DNA of 23,208 bases, taken from the IMG/VR virus record IMGVR_UViG_3300027852_000171, positions 1 through 23,208 of that record; one strand, written 5' to 3'. Under the pieces are notes generated by a model. It was not told the origin of the DNA and ran no database searches. It was given only the letters and a program-made list of their open reading frames with translations. Positions 1 to 6,465 of the stretch are shown piece by piece (the first letter of the stretch is position 1; each line of letters starts with the position of its first letter). Source of the stretch: a virus. The position numbers were made by a program, and so were the translations under genes.

Positions 1-30
1 ATATATATTATTATGAGACATAAGTGTATC

Positions 31-61
31 TTGAGACAGAAAAAGCTTGACATCCTATAAT
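31..61 (+). promoter_or_regulatory. sigma70-type promoter candidate
   Basis: A perfect -10 hexamer TATAAT lies at 56-61. The best -35 partner is TTGAGA at 31-36 (5 of 6 to TTGACA) with a 19-nt spacer, slightly long. A perfect TTGACA at 47-52 overlaps the region and could pair with the weaker GATAAG at 69-74 (16-nt spacer). Transcription would start near 68-80, just ahead of the first gene at 83. It would feed the packaging operon. Inference only; no second copy of this motif with correct spacing was seen in the window. Confidence 0.5.
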
Positions 62-82
62 GGATTGTGATAAGAGAGAAAC

Positions 83-307
83 ATGCCTATACAAACTTGC
101 ACAAAAGACGGTAAAAGCGGTTTCCAGTATGGCGATGAAGGAACTTGTTATACTGGTGAAAACGCGAAGAAACGAGCAACACGGCAAGGCAGAGCTATTA
201 AAGCCAGGCAGAATACAAGCAATTCGGGCGCTTATTCCGGGGTAGGGGAAAAAGCTGTAAAGAACCGCAAGAAATACAAGCAGATGCTTAAGGAGGCAGG
301 GCAATAA
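83..307 (+). CDS. conserved small phage protein with CYTG motif
   Basis: A 74-aa basic protein. The N-terminal third has the pattern C6, DGKSGFQYG, then GTCYTG, followed by a Lys/Arg/Ala helix (KKRATRQGRAIKA). Small phage proteins with this Cys/Gly-rich start and a QGxAI helix recur in many phage genomes near packaging or head genes; their function is unknown to me. The ATG at 83 follows a purine-rich site (AGAGAGAA, 73-80). The stop overlaps the next start (TAATG). The two Cys residues could bind metal but are too few to be sure. A virion or assembly role is only inferred from position. Confidence 0.75.
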   Translation: MPIQTCTKDGKSGFQYGDEGTCYTGENAKKRATRQGRAIKARQNTSNSGAYSGVGEKAVKNRKKYKQMLKEAGQ

Positions 308-477
308 TGAGAATCGGGCATAAAGGCAGTGACGTCTTTAAAAGAGCGCTTGGCTTACTCATTACATTAGGGCTTATGCAATTTCTCATACTTATATCTG
401 CGACAATGTATATGTTACCTGTATTGGCTATAGTCGGAGTTATTTGGTTTTTAGGTTTTGAGGATTATGGCAGCTAA
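307..477 (+). CDS. small two-helix membrane protein, holin candidate
   Basis: A 56-aa ORF starting at ATG 307, overlapping the previous stop and preceded by an excellent SD (AAGGAGG, 290-296). The N-terminus is basic (MRIGHKGSDVFKRA). Two hydrophobic stretches follow, roughly residues 14-32 and 36-50, separated by a short SATMY turn, and the tail is acidic (FEDYGS). Size, two helices and a charged N-terminus suit a class II holin. In T7 the holin gene (17.5) lies directly before the small terminase gene (18), which is exactly this gene's position. No endolysin is visible next to it, so the holin call is inference; it could be any small inner-membrane phage protein. Confidence 0.6.
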   Translation: MRIGHKGSDVFKRALGLLITLGLMQFLILISATMYMLPVLAIVGVIWFLGFEDYGS

Positions 478-877
478 AAAGAAAGGTAAAGGAAGACCGA
501 CAAAATACAGACCAGAGTATTGCCAGGATATTATCAATTTCTTTTCCAAACAACTCAACACGAAGAAACCAAGCCTTCCCTTTTTTTCAGCGTATGCAAG
601 AGAAATATCAATAGATGTAGACACTTTGCAAGAATGGAAAAAAGTCCACAAAGATTTTTCCTTATCCTATAGTAAATGTAAAAAAATCCAAGAAGAAATA
701 CTTACACAGGGCGGACTTAACCGAACATTTGATGCCGGCTTTGCATGGAGGACGGGCAAAAATATATGTGGTTGGCGTGATGTGAAGGAAATCAAGCAGG
801 ACATTAAGACAGAACATGATATTTCGCCTGCCTTGGCGGACATGTTTAATACAATGTATAAAGGAGAACCAAAATGA
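467..877 (+). CDS. terminase small subunit-like protein
   Basis: A 136-aa protein from ATG 467. The N-terminus is strongly basic (MAAKKKGKGRPTKY) followed by a helix-turn-helix-like stretch of about residues 14-60 with FxxYAREISIDVDTLQEW, the usual form of DNA-binding small terminases that start GRPTKYxPEY. The C-terminal part (GFAWRTGKNICGWRDVKE) also resembles this group. It would recognise phage DNA and load the large subunit for packaging. An upstream in-frame TTG at 458 is possible, but GAGGA at 460-464 better serves ATG 467 although the gap is short. It overlaps the membrane-protein gene by 11 nt, and its TGA overlaps the next ATG (ATGA), so translation is probably coupled. Confidence 0.75.
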   Translation: MAAKKKGKGRPTKYRPEYCQDIINFFSKQLNTKKPSLPFFSAYAREISIDVDTLQEWKKVHKDFSLSYSKCKKIQEEILTQGGLNRTFDAGFAWRTGKNICGWRDVKEIKQDIKTEHDISPALADMFNTMYKGEPK

Positions 878-1383
878 AGAAACTGTTAGTATCTATTGCA
901 ATCATTGCAGCATTAATCTTTACGGGATCAGCATTAGCAGAGGTTGTACAGCACTCAGGCAGTCTTGGCGTTAAGGGCAAGCTGGGCGATAGCAGGCATA
1001 TATGGAGTGAGGGGTGGATAAACGACATATATATTGACAGTGTGGCGTATGCTGATGTTATTACTGTAGATATGACTGACATTAGTACGGCCGGTAGTGT
1101 GTGGGTTGTGGCTCCTTATGCCGGGACAATAACTACAATCTACTCAGTTATTAATGGAACGATTGCTACAGCCCCGGCTGTTATTACGGTTGAGCTTGGG
1201 GGTACAGCAGTAACAGGCGCATCTATTTCGATTACCCATACTTCGTCTGCAGCAGGTGATGTTGATAGTTGCACACCAACAGCCCTAAACACGGTTACAG
1301 CGGGACAGGCTATTGAGATTATAACCAGCGGAGCATCAACCAACACTATTAGGGCTACATTTACCATCATTATAACGAGGTAA
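874..1383 (+). CDS. Sec-exported beta-rich protein between terminase genes
   Basis: A 169-aa protein with a textbook signal peptide: KK at residues 2-3, a hydrophobic core at 4-18 and a signal peptidase I site ALA|E at 22/23. There is no lipobox. The mature part is Thr/Ile/Val/Gly-rich and beta-like. The last 100 residues, with VAPYAGTITTIYSV and SAAGDVDS then NTVTAGQAIEI, resemble small beta-sandwich phage proteins often found near capsid genes. SD AGGAG at 862-866 is well placed. A signal peptide is odd for a virion protein. A periplasmic or surface role, such as blocking superinfection, is possible, but so is mis-predicted export of a structural protein. Function unknown. Confidence 0.8.
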   Translation: MKKLLVSIAIIAALIFTGSALAEVVQHSGSLGVKGKLGDSRHIWSEGWINDIYIDSVAYADVITVDMTDISTAGSVWVVAPYAGTITTIYSVINGTIATAPAVITVELGGTAVTGASISITHTSSAAGDVDSCTPTALNTVTAGQAIEIITSGASTNTIRATFTIIITR

Positions 1384-1394
1384 AGTTTACCCAC

Positions 1395-1453
1395 ATGCAA
1401 CTAAATAAGCAAAATATGCTCAGATATACGGGGTTTTGACTCAATAGTTGCAT
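1395..1453 (+). promoter_or_regulatory. inverted repeat flanking the TerL start
   Basis: A perfect 9-bp inverted repeat, ATGCAACTA (1395-1403) and TAGTTGCAT (1445-1453), encloses 41 nt that contain a small AGCA/TGCT hairpin (1408-1420). The right arm ends two bases before the TerL start codon, and no SD lies at the normal distance. If formed in mRNA, the structure would sit directly against the start codon and could limit TerL translation. No U-run follows, so it is not a normal terminator. Confidence 0.4.
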
Positions 1454-1454
1454 A

Positions 1455-3047
1455 ATGGTAAATAAATTTATGCAAAACCTAACAAACAGAACACAAGCTC
1501 ATGAGTTTTACGGACAGATACTATCAAAGGCAAAGAAAGAAGGCGTAGCTTCCCAAAAGAAAATAGCTGCTATGATTGGTGCTAACGATCTGTTCTATCT
1601 TCTGGTGTATGTGCTTGACCGTAATGATGTGGATTGCGATTGGTTGTTTGATCGGTGTCGTGAGGTTCAGCTTGCGCCTAATGGGTTTATTGATCTGTGG
1701 GCCAGGGAGCATTATAAGTCAACGATCATTACTTATGCATTAACTATTCAAGACATTATTAATGACGTTAATTTACGCATAGCTATATTTAGTGTTACCA
1801 GGGGCGAAGCTATTAAGTTTGGAAGTGAAATAAAGAAAACATGCGAAAACAACCCTAAGCTGTACGAATTATGGCCTGATGTGTTTTGGCAGGAGCCTCT
1901 TAAGGAAACACGAAAAATTAGTGCAGCATGGTCTGACGAGAAAGGTTTGACGTTCAAACGGACAGCTATATTTAAAGAAAACACACTTGAATGTTGGGGT
2001 CTTGACGCAATGCCTACAGGTCGGCACTATCCTATCAGGGTTTATGACGATATTATCACAGAGCGTCACGTTACTAACCCAGACCAGATTAAGAAATCAA
2101 TGGAAGGCTGGCGGTTGAGTGCAAACCTTGGAAGTGCTGCGTTAATAAAACACTATAAAGAGACAAATATAAGAAGGATAATAGGTACACGCTATCATCA
2201 AAATGATCCATACGGGCAGATATTAAGGGAAAAGATTGCAGTACCGAGGATTTACCCGGCTACCGACAACGGAAAGGATAGTGGAAAGCCTGTTTTCTTT
2301 ACTTCTGAGTTTCTGCATACCAGGCGTAAAGACAATGGCCCTTATCAATTTGCATGTCAGTATCTCCAAGATCCCCAAGCAGATGAAGCGCAAGGGTTTA
2401 ACCCTTCATGGAATATCCACTACAACAATCAGGAATGGAATCATTTGAATAGATACTTGTTGTGCGACCCCGCTGGTGAAAAGAAAAGAGGGCAAGGACA
2501 CGATCCTGATTATACTGTTATGCTGGTTATAGGGTTAGGTGAAGACCAAAACTATTATCTTATTGATGGCGTGCGTGATAGAATGAACTTAACACAGCGC
2601 ACTGAAACATTGTTTAAGTTGCAAAGGAAATACAATCCGTTAAAGACAGGTTATGAGAGGTATGGCAAGGATAGCGATATTGAGCATATTGAATATGTTA
2701 TGACAAAAGAACATTATAGGTTTCAAATTACACCCCTTGGTGGGAGTATGCCGAAGCTTGATAGAATAAGAAAATTAATACCACCGTGGGAGTCAGGCAG
2801 GGTATTCTTACCTTCTGTGTGTCCATTTATAAGCTATGATGGGAAACAATGTGATTTAGTACAAGAATTAAGAGATGATGAACTGTTGACATTTCCCGTT
2901 GGTTCACATGATGACATGCTTGACTGTTTTGCAAGGATACTCGATCCTGAGCTTGGCGCTGAGTTTCCCAGGACTGAAACAGAACAGCATCATTCACAAT
3001 TTACACAGAGGGCGAAGACTGAATATGATGTATTTGAAAATGTTTAA
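1455..3047 (+). CDS. terL: terminase large subunit (ATPase and nuclease)
   Basis: A 530-aa DNA-packaging motor. N-terminal ATPase: variant Walker A AREHYKST (83-90), Walker B RVYDD (195-199) with adjacent acidic residues, and coupling motif IIGTRYHQ (242-249). C-terminal RNase H-like nuclease: CDPAG with D338, a second acidic site near D350-D352, E401 in YERYG, and GSHDDMLD (483-490). All expected motifs are present, so the protein looks intact. It cuts concatemers and pumps DNA into the prohead through the portal. The start is the first ATG. It lacks a clear SD and abuts the inverted repeat at 1395-1453; ATG 1470 is an alternative start, also without SD. The 3' end overlaps the next gene by 23 nt. 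Confidence 0.95.
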   Translation: MVNKFMQNLTNRTQAHEFYGQILSKAKKEGVASQKKIAAMIGANDLFYLLVYVLDRNDVDCDWLFDRCREVQLAPNGFIDLWAREHYKSTIITYALTIQDIINDVNLRIAIFSVTRGEAIKFGSEIKKTCENNPKLYELWPDVFWQEPLKETRKISAAWSDEKGLTFKRTAIFKENTLECWGLDAMPTGRHYPIRVYDDIITERHVTNPDQIKKSMEGWRLSANLGSAALIKHYKETNIRRIIGTRYHQNDPYGQILREKIAVPRIYPATDNGKDSGKPVFFTSEFLHTRRKDNGPYQFACQYLQDPQADEAQGFNPSWNIHYNNQEWNHLNRYLLCDPAGEKKRGQGHDPDYTVMLVIGLGEDQNYYLIDGVRDRMNLTQRTETLFKLQRKYNPLKTGYERYGKDSDIEHIEYVMTKEHYRFQITPLGGSMPKLDRIRKLIPPWESGRVFLPSVCPFISYDGKQCDLVQELRDDELLTFPVGSHDDMLDCFARILDPELGAEFPRTETEQHHSQFTQRAKTEYDVFENV

Positions 3048-3405
3048 CACCATAATAACAAAAGAGGTTGAATGCCCGGAGTGTTTCAAAAAGCACAAGG
3101 ATATACCTTACAGATATATTGATATACTGAATGAGGGCAAAGAGGTTATCGGTCATGCAGCTTTAGGTTTTATGGCTAATAACGAGTGCGTTGCACATCT
3201 TGTGTTTGAATTATGGTCAAGGGGTAGTTTTAAGGCTTTTAAGACGGGCATGTTCAGCGTAATTATTCCGGGGTTGAAGGAATTGGGCATTAAAAAGATA
3301 ATAGCCGTCAATTCAGCCGAGGCTGGGAATAAGTGGGAACGCTTTATGAAATTGATTAATTTTAGTAAGCCGGAACATTTTTTATATTCAACAATGGAGC
3401 TATAG
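3025..3405 (+). CDS. GNAT-fold-like phage protein
   Basis: A 126-aa protein starting inside the TerL 3' end; ATG 3025 is best served by AGAGGG at 3007-3012, with 3028 and 3040 as alternatives. A CPEC pair lies near residues 18-21. The second half reads like the core of a GNAT acyltransferase: strand ECVAHLVFEL, long helix SFKAFKTGMFSVIIPGLKEL, strand KIIAVNS, helix NKWERFMKLINF, closing strand. Podoviruses carry a GNAT-like internal virion protein (T7 gp13), and the Mu DNA-modification protein Mom has also been predicted to be GNAT-like. I cannot choose between these or confirm catalysis; no acetyl-CoA loop is obvious. The next start follows 2 nt after the TAG stop. Confidence 0.6.
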   Translation: MMYLKMFNTIITKEVECPECFKKHKDIPYRYIDILNEGKEVIGHAALGFMANNECVAHLVFELWSRGSFKAFKTGMFSVIIPGLKELGIKKIIAVNSAEAGNKWERFMKLINFSKPEHFLYSTMEL

Positions 3406-3407
3406 TT

Positions 3408-3710
3408 ATGGCATCAGGAACAGCAGCAGCTTGGATAACAGCGATTGGCGCAGTAGCGGGCGCAGGCGCGTCAATGTGGAGTTCTGCAAAACAGCAGGAT
3501 GCGGCCGCCAAGGCTAGGAGAGAACAAAGGGCTGCTATGGCAAAAGCAAGGGCTGAAGCCCAAGCGGAAAGGGACCGAATAGAGAACCTGGAAGCTGAGC
3601 GCTTGGAAAGACTAAGGAAACGAGGGGCGCACCTTCCTCCATCAATGCTAACTCAAGGAATGTCGGGTGCAACCGGCACACCGTCAACTTTAAAACCAAC
3701 ATTGGGGTGA
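3408..3710 (+). CDS. small coiled-coil protein with KPTLG tail
   Basis: A 100-aa protein. An Ala/Gly-rich hydrophobic N-terminus (about residues 5-24) is followed by a charged helix rich in Ala/Arg/Glu (about 28-72) that should form a coiled coil, then a Gly/Thr/Ser-rich tail ending STLKPTLG. Small proteins with an RGRASTxLTGG...KTLLG type tail occur just ahead of portal genes in many podoviruses. T7 has the small virion proteins gp6.7 and gp7.3 in the same place. A virion or tail-assembly role is therefore inferred from position and tail motif, not proven. SD GGAG at 3396-3399 supports the ATG at 3408. Confidence 0.65.
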   Translation: MASGTAAAWITAIGAVAGAGASMWSSAKQQDAAAKARREQRAAMAKARAEAQAERDRIENLEAERLERLRKRGAHLPPSMLTQGMSGATGTPSTLKPTLG

Positions 3711-3714
3711 TATA

Positions 3715-4047
3715 ATGGCATTCCCAGGCACAGGGTCAGAGAAAACCTACCTAAAACGCTTGCTGCAAACCTATAGTATCTACGAAAGAAATCCAAGTAA
3801 AAGGCAGGAGTACTCTAAGCCGTGGAACTTTTTTGATGACAAAGCTGGCGGTGAGAAGTTGTGGAATGAATATCAAAATTGGCAATTGTACGGGCAGCGG
3901 GTTGGCGGCAAGCCAAAACCGCCCGCAACATGGCTTTCAAAGCGCAGGGATTATATGACTCGCAGATATTCAAGCACACCATCAGGCGGTTTTTCAGGTG
4001 CGTTGGGTGGCGCATCGGTACAGAAGAAGCAGCTATTAGGAAGGTAA
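3715..4047 (+). CDS. small basic phage protein with QLLGR tail
   Basis: A 110-aa basic protein, rich in Arg/Lys/Tyr/Trp. The body (about residues 8-85) has aromatic and charged residues such as WNFFDDKAGG and TWLSKRRDYMTRRYS. A Gly/Ser linker ends in GGASVQKKQLLGR, resembling the KxLLG-like end of the gene before it. SD GGGGTGA at 3704-3710 supports ATG 3715. It lies in the packaging-to-portal gap where T7 has small virion proteins. I do not recognise the family; a DNA- or portal-associated virion protein is possible. Confidence 0.65.
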   Translation: MAFPGTGSEKTYLKRLLQTYSIYERNPSKRQEYSKPWNFFDDKAGGEKLWNEYQNWQLYGQRVGGKPKPPATWLSKRRDYMTRRYSSTPSGGFSGALGGASVQKKQLLGR

Positions 4048-4070
4048 ACTATAAGACTTGAGGAGGTTTA

Positions 4071-4181
4071 ATGAATGGGAGCATAAAAAGTGATGCAATA
4101 GCAATGTGTAAGATTGAGGTTGAATTAGATGCGTGGTATTTTACAGACGAAAATGATAAGGAGTATAGCAGACGATATTGA
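4071..4181 (+). CDS. 36-aa small ORF
   Basis: An AGGAGG at 4061-4066, four bases before ATG 4071, gives this very short frame a near-perfect ribosome site. The product is 36 aa, acidic in its middle (EVELDAWYFTDENDKEY) and basic at the end (SRRY). It has no recognisable domain. It lies between the head-proximal small genes and the Com-like gene. The strong SD is the main reason to believe it; function unknown. Confidence 0.5.
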   Translation: MNGSIKSDAIAMCKIEVELDAWYFTDENDKEYSRRY

Positions 4182-4200
4182 TAAGTAGTTAAAAATTAGC

Positions 4201-4220
4201 TTCCTCCCGGCCAGGAGGAA
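4201..4220 (+). promoter_or_regulatory. hairpin masking an SD sequence
   Basis: A perfect 7-bp stem TTCCTCC (4201-4207) / GGAGGAA (4214-4220) with loop CGGCCA. The right arm is itself a strong SD, so the left arm acts as an anti-SD. No U-run follows, so a terminator is unlikely. It lies 20 nt before the Com-like start at 4241, which has no nearer SD. It may control translation of that gene, although the SD is too far for a simple arrangement. Confidence 0.45.
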
Positions 4221-4240
4221 AACAGCGATAAATATATGGT

Positions 4241-4354
4241 ATGACAAAGATAAAATGCAAAAAATGTGGCGCATGGTTATTCAGCGCCGAGGGACATTAT
4301 AAAATAGAGATCAAGTGCAGAAAATGTAAACACATAAACACATTTAAACAATAA
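4241..4354 (+). CDS. Com-like zinc-finger regulator
   Basis: A 37-aa protein with two CxxC pairs, KCKKCGAWL (C6, C9) and KCRKCKHIN (C26, C29), separated by 16 residues with a central IEIK strand. This spacing, the basic residues and the size match the Com family. In phage Mu, Com binds the mom leader mRNA and opens a hairpin so that mom can be translated. This version is shorter than Mu Com and lacks the extended C-tail. The start is ATG 4241, since TAA at 4229-4231 closes the frame upstream. No mom-like gene follows; the next genes are the terminator and portal. RNA or DNA binding is inferred from the family. Confidence 0.65.
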   Translation: MTKIKCKKCGAWLFSAEGHYKIEIKCRKCKHINTFKQ

Positions 4355-4391
4355 GAACGCTTCAAGCGTCTAAAACACAAAGAGCTTTACG

Positions 4392-4428
4392 AAAGCCGTA
4401 TGACCATAACAGGTCGTGCGGCTTTTTT
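4392..4428 (+). terminator. intrinsic terminator before the portal gene
   Basis: A 14-bp stem, 4392-4405 pairing with 4412-4425 with two G-U pairs, has a 6-nt ATAACA loop and ends in a T6 tract (4423-4428). It begins AAAGCCG and returns CGGCTTT, the classic bacterial terminator form. It ends four bases before the portal SD (GGGGA, 4433-4437), with no room for a promoter between, so transcription of head genes requires read-through. A small ACGCT/AGCGT hairpin (4357-4369) and a GCTTT/AAAGC alternative pairing (4384-4396) that would occupy part of the left arm lie just upstream. Confidence 0.75.
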
Positions 4429-4441
4429 ATTTGGGGACAAC

Positions 4442-6136
4442 ATGCCAACAGCAACAAACGTAATAGCAATGACGGATGGACAGCCGAGCAGTTTAAACGC
4501 TCAATTAATGCGAAAGCATAAGTTCTTGGACAGGCAATATCGCGAACACAAGGCTATTCATCAAGACATATCAAAATTCATAGCCGTTGGTAGGGGCAGG
4601 TTTGTTGATCAAGGCTATACTCCATACCGGGATGTTAAGAAGGGATATAAACTAATAGACCCAACACCGGCACAGGCGCTTACAGTCCTTGGGGCTGGAT
4701 TGCATGGCGGTTTGTCCTCTCCTGCTCGTCCATGGGTTCAGTTAGGGCTTGAAGACTCGGACATGAATAAGTATGGGCCGTTTAGGGATTGGATGGACGA
4801 TACTGAAAAGAGGTTAGCATCTATATTCAAGAAATCCAATTTATATAATATGATACATGGTGTTTATGAGGAATTAGGAGCCTTTGGCATAGGGTGTGTG
4901 CTTATAGACGATCATCCTCAAAACCTGGTTCAGTTTCATCAATTCACAATAGGTGATTACCGGGTGGCTGTGAGTGCAGACGGCATGTGTCATACCATGA
5001 CCAGAGAGATTAAAATGGCTGCGTTTCAAGTGGTTGAGTTGTTTGGCGCTAAGAATTGCACATATAAGCTGTTAAACCTGTATCGTAGAAATGAGTTTGA
5101 ATGGGTTACTATTATTCACGTTATCGAAAAGAATCCGGATAGAGACATAAACAAAATTGATTATACAAACATGCCTATTAGGTCGGTGTATTTTGAAAAG
5201 GGCGAGGATAATAAGCAGTTAAGTTACAAGGGTTATCAAGACATGCCTTTAGCAACTCCAAGATGGTCAGCACTCACGAATGAAGCATGGGGTTGGGGCC
5301 CCGGGCTTTTAGGTTTAGGGTTGTCCAAAGCTACTCAAAAGATGGAAAAAACGTCTTTGAAACTGGTTGACCTTGCGTCTGAGCCTCCAATGGGCGTACC
5401 ACCATCACTTAAGGACAGGATGCTTGACCTCACACCGGGCGCAAAAAATCCGATTGGTTTAAATGAGGAAAAGGGTTTATTCCCCTTAGTCAATGTTGAT
5501 TTAAACGGCTTAGACGCACTTGATCGCAAGATTGATAACTACGATGGTAAGATGAGATCGTTATTCTATAACGACTTATTTATGATGATTATCAATGATA
5601 GGATGGGTAAAGCCACAGCCACAGAGATATTAGAAAGACACGAAGAAAAGCTGTTAATGATCGGCCCGGCAATAGAAAGACAACTACACGAACTATTAGA
5701 TATCATTGTAAACGTTACACTTAATAAAGCCCTAAGATACGAAGTTATTCCTCCGCCTCCCCCAGAGTTAAGCGAGGCTGAATACAAAATCGAGTATATC
5801 AGCCTCCTTGCTCAGGCTCAAAAGTTAGTCATGAGTCAGTCAATGCACGCTTATTTAGGCATGGCTGAACGAGTGGCACAGCTTGATCCATTCACTATTC
5901 ATAAAACTGATTGGAACGAATACCTTGACCAGTTTGGGGACATGGTTGGTCTTCCTGCAAAGATAATGAATGACACCGAGGAAGTTGAGGAAATGAAGGC
6001 TCAAGCCCAGGAACAACAGGCAAAAGAACAGCAGATGATGGAGCAACAGGCTACCGTTCAGAACGTTAAAGATTTGGGGCAGGCAAGCACAGAATCAGGC
6101 ACAGCGTTAGCCGAGTTAAAGGACTCTGTAACTTAA
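4442..6136 (+). CDS. portal protein (head-tail connector, T7 gp8-like)
   Basis: A 564-aa portal of the T7-type head-to-tail connecting family. It forms the dodecameric ring through which DNA enters and leaves. Typical features: N-terminal helix with QYREHKAIHQDISKFI, then DPTPAQALTVLGAGLHGGLSSPARPW (residues about 73-98), a central ELGAFGIGCVLIDD region, and a C-terminal crown with MGKATATEILERHEEKL before a proline run and a Gln/Met/Glu-rich coiled coil (about 515-545). An in-frame ATG at 4400 lies inside the terminator stem and is rejected; ATG 4442 has SD GGGGA six bases away. Length fits the family. The stop overlaps the next ATG. Confidence 0.93.
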   Translation: MPTATNVIAMTDGQPSSLNAQLMRKHKFLDRQYREHKAIHQDISKFIAVGRGRFVDQGYTPYRDVKKGYKLIDPTPAQALTVLGAGLHGGLSSPARPWVQLGLEDSDMNKYGPFRDWMDDTEKRLASIFKKSNLYNMIHGVYEELGAFGIGCVLIDDHPQNLVQFHQFTIGDYRVAVSADGMCHTMTREIKMAAFQVVELFGAKNCTYKLLNLYRRNEFEWVTIIHVIEKNPDRDINKIDYTNMPIRSVYFEKGEDNKQLSYKGYQDMPLATPRWSALTNEAWGWGPGLLGLGLSKATQKMEKTSLKLVDLASEPPMGVPPSLKDRMLDLTPGAKNPIGLNEEKGLFPLVNVDLNGLDALDRKIDNYDGKMRSLFYNDLFMMIINDRMGKATATEILERHEEKLLMIGPAIERQLHELLDIIVNVTLNKALRYEVIPPPPPELSEAEYKIEYISLLAQAQKLVMSQSMHAYLGMAERVAQLDPFTIHKTDWNEYLDQFGDMVGLPAKIMNDTEEVEEMKAQAQEQQAKEQQMMEQQATVQNVKDLGQASTESGTALAELKDSVT

Positions 6137-6465
6137 TGGACAAAAAAGAATCATTAGAAAATCAACTCGAAGAACTAAAGAAAGAGGCTGAATTTAACAA
6201 AGCCTTAAAAACAGTCTTTGGCACGAATGACGGGTTGCGAGTGTTTGAATATATTCTAACTCTGGGCAACTTCGGCGGCGTGATTAAGGGTGATTATTCC
6301 TGCGGCGCTCATGCCGTGTCGAGTCAGGTTTGGGCGGATGTGTCTAAAGCAGCGCCGGAAGTGGTTAAGGCTTTCATAGATTTAAGATGTAATGACGTTT
6401 TCACAGACAGACAGAATAGATTTAAACAACTTGAAACTCAACTTAAGGAGGTTGACGATGAGTAA
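6136..6465 (+). CDS. Bbp19-like small head-region protein
   Basis: A 109-aa protein, largely helical: an N-terminal Glu/Lys helix (KESLENQLEELKKEAEF), a core with ALKTVFGTNDGLRVFEYIL and a closing EVVKAFIDLRCNDVF, then a short charged helix. The TxDGxxVxxYI type core, size, and position between portal and scaffold resemble the Bbp19 group of phage BPP-1-like podoviruses. Its exact role is unknown. It starts inside the portal stop (TAATG), so it is translationally coupled, and overlaps the scaffold gene by 8 nt. Confidence 0.65.
   Translation: MDKKESLENQLEELKKEAEFNKALKTVFGTNDGLRVFEYILTLGNFGGVIKGDYSCGAHAVSSQVWADVSKAAPEVVKAFIDLRCNDVFTDRQNRFKQLETQLKEVDDE

Noticed and set aside
11-304. Open frames on the minus strand (11-304) and in another + frame (60-245) over the first gene
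   Set aside because: They lack good SDs; the 83-307 frame has an SD, a recognisable phage pattern and start-stop coupling.
1395-1439. 14-codon ORF before TerL
   Set aside because: No SD and no coupling to the TerL start.
1436-1456. TTGACT...CATAAT promoter before TerL
   Set aside because: The spacer is only 9 nt, far from the 16-19 nt needed.
2899-3024. Longer GNAT-like frame from 2899 inside TerL
   Set aside because: It would overlap TerL by about 150 nt, and the added residues look like out-of-frame translation.
4236-4244. ATG-GTA-TGA mini-ORF overlapping the Com-like start
   Set aside because: Too short to judge and too far from the masked SD; probably chance.
4400-4441. In-frame ATG at 4400 as portal start
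   Set aside because: It lies within the terminator stem and has no SD; ATG 4442 has GGGGA six bases away.
6392-6457. Longer scaffold frame from 6392
   Set aside because: It overlaps the previous gene deeply without an SD; AAGGAGG precedes ATG 6458.
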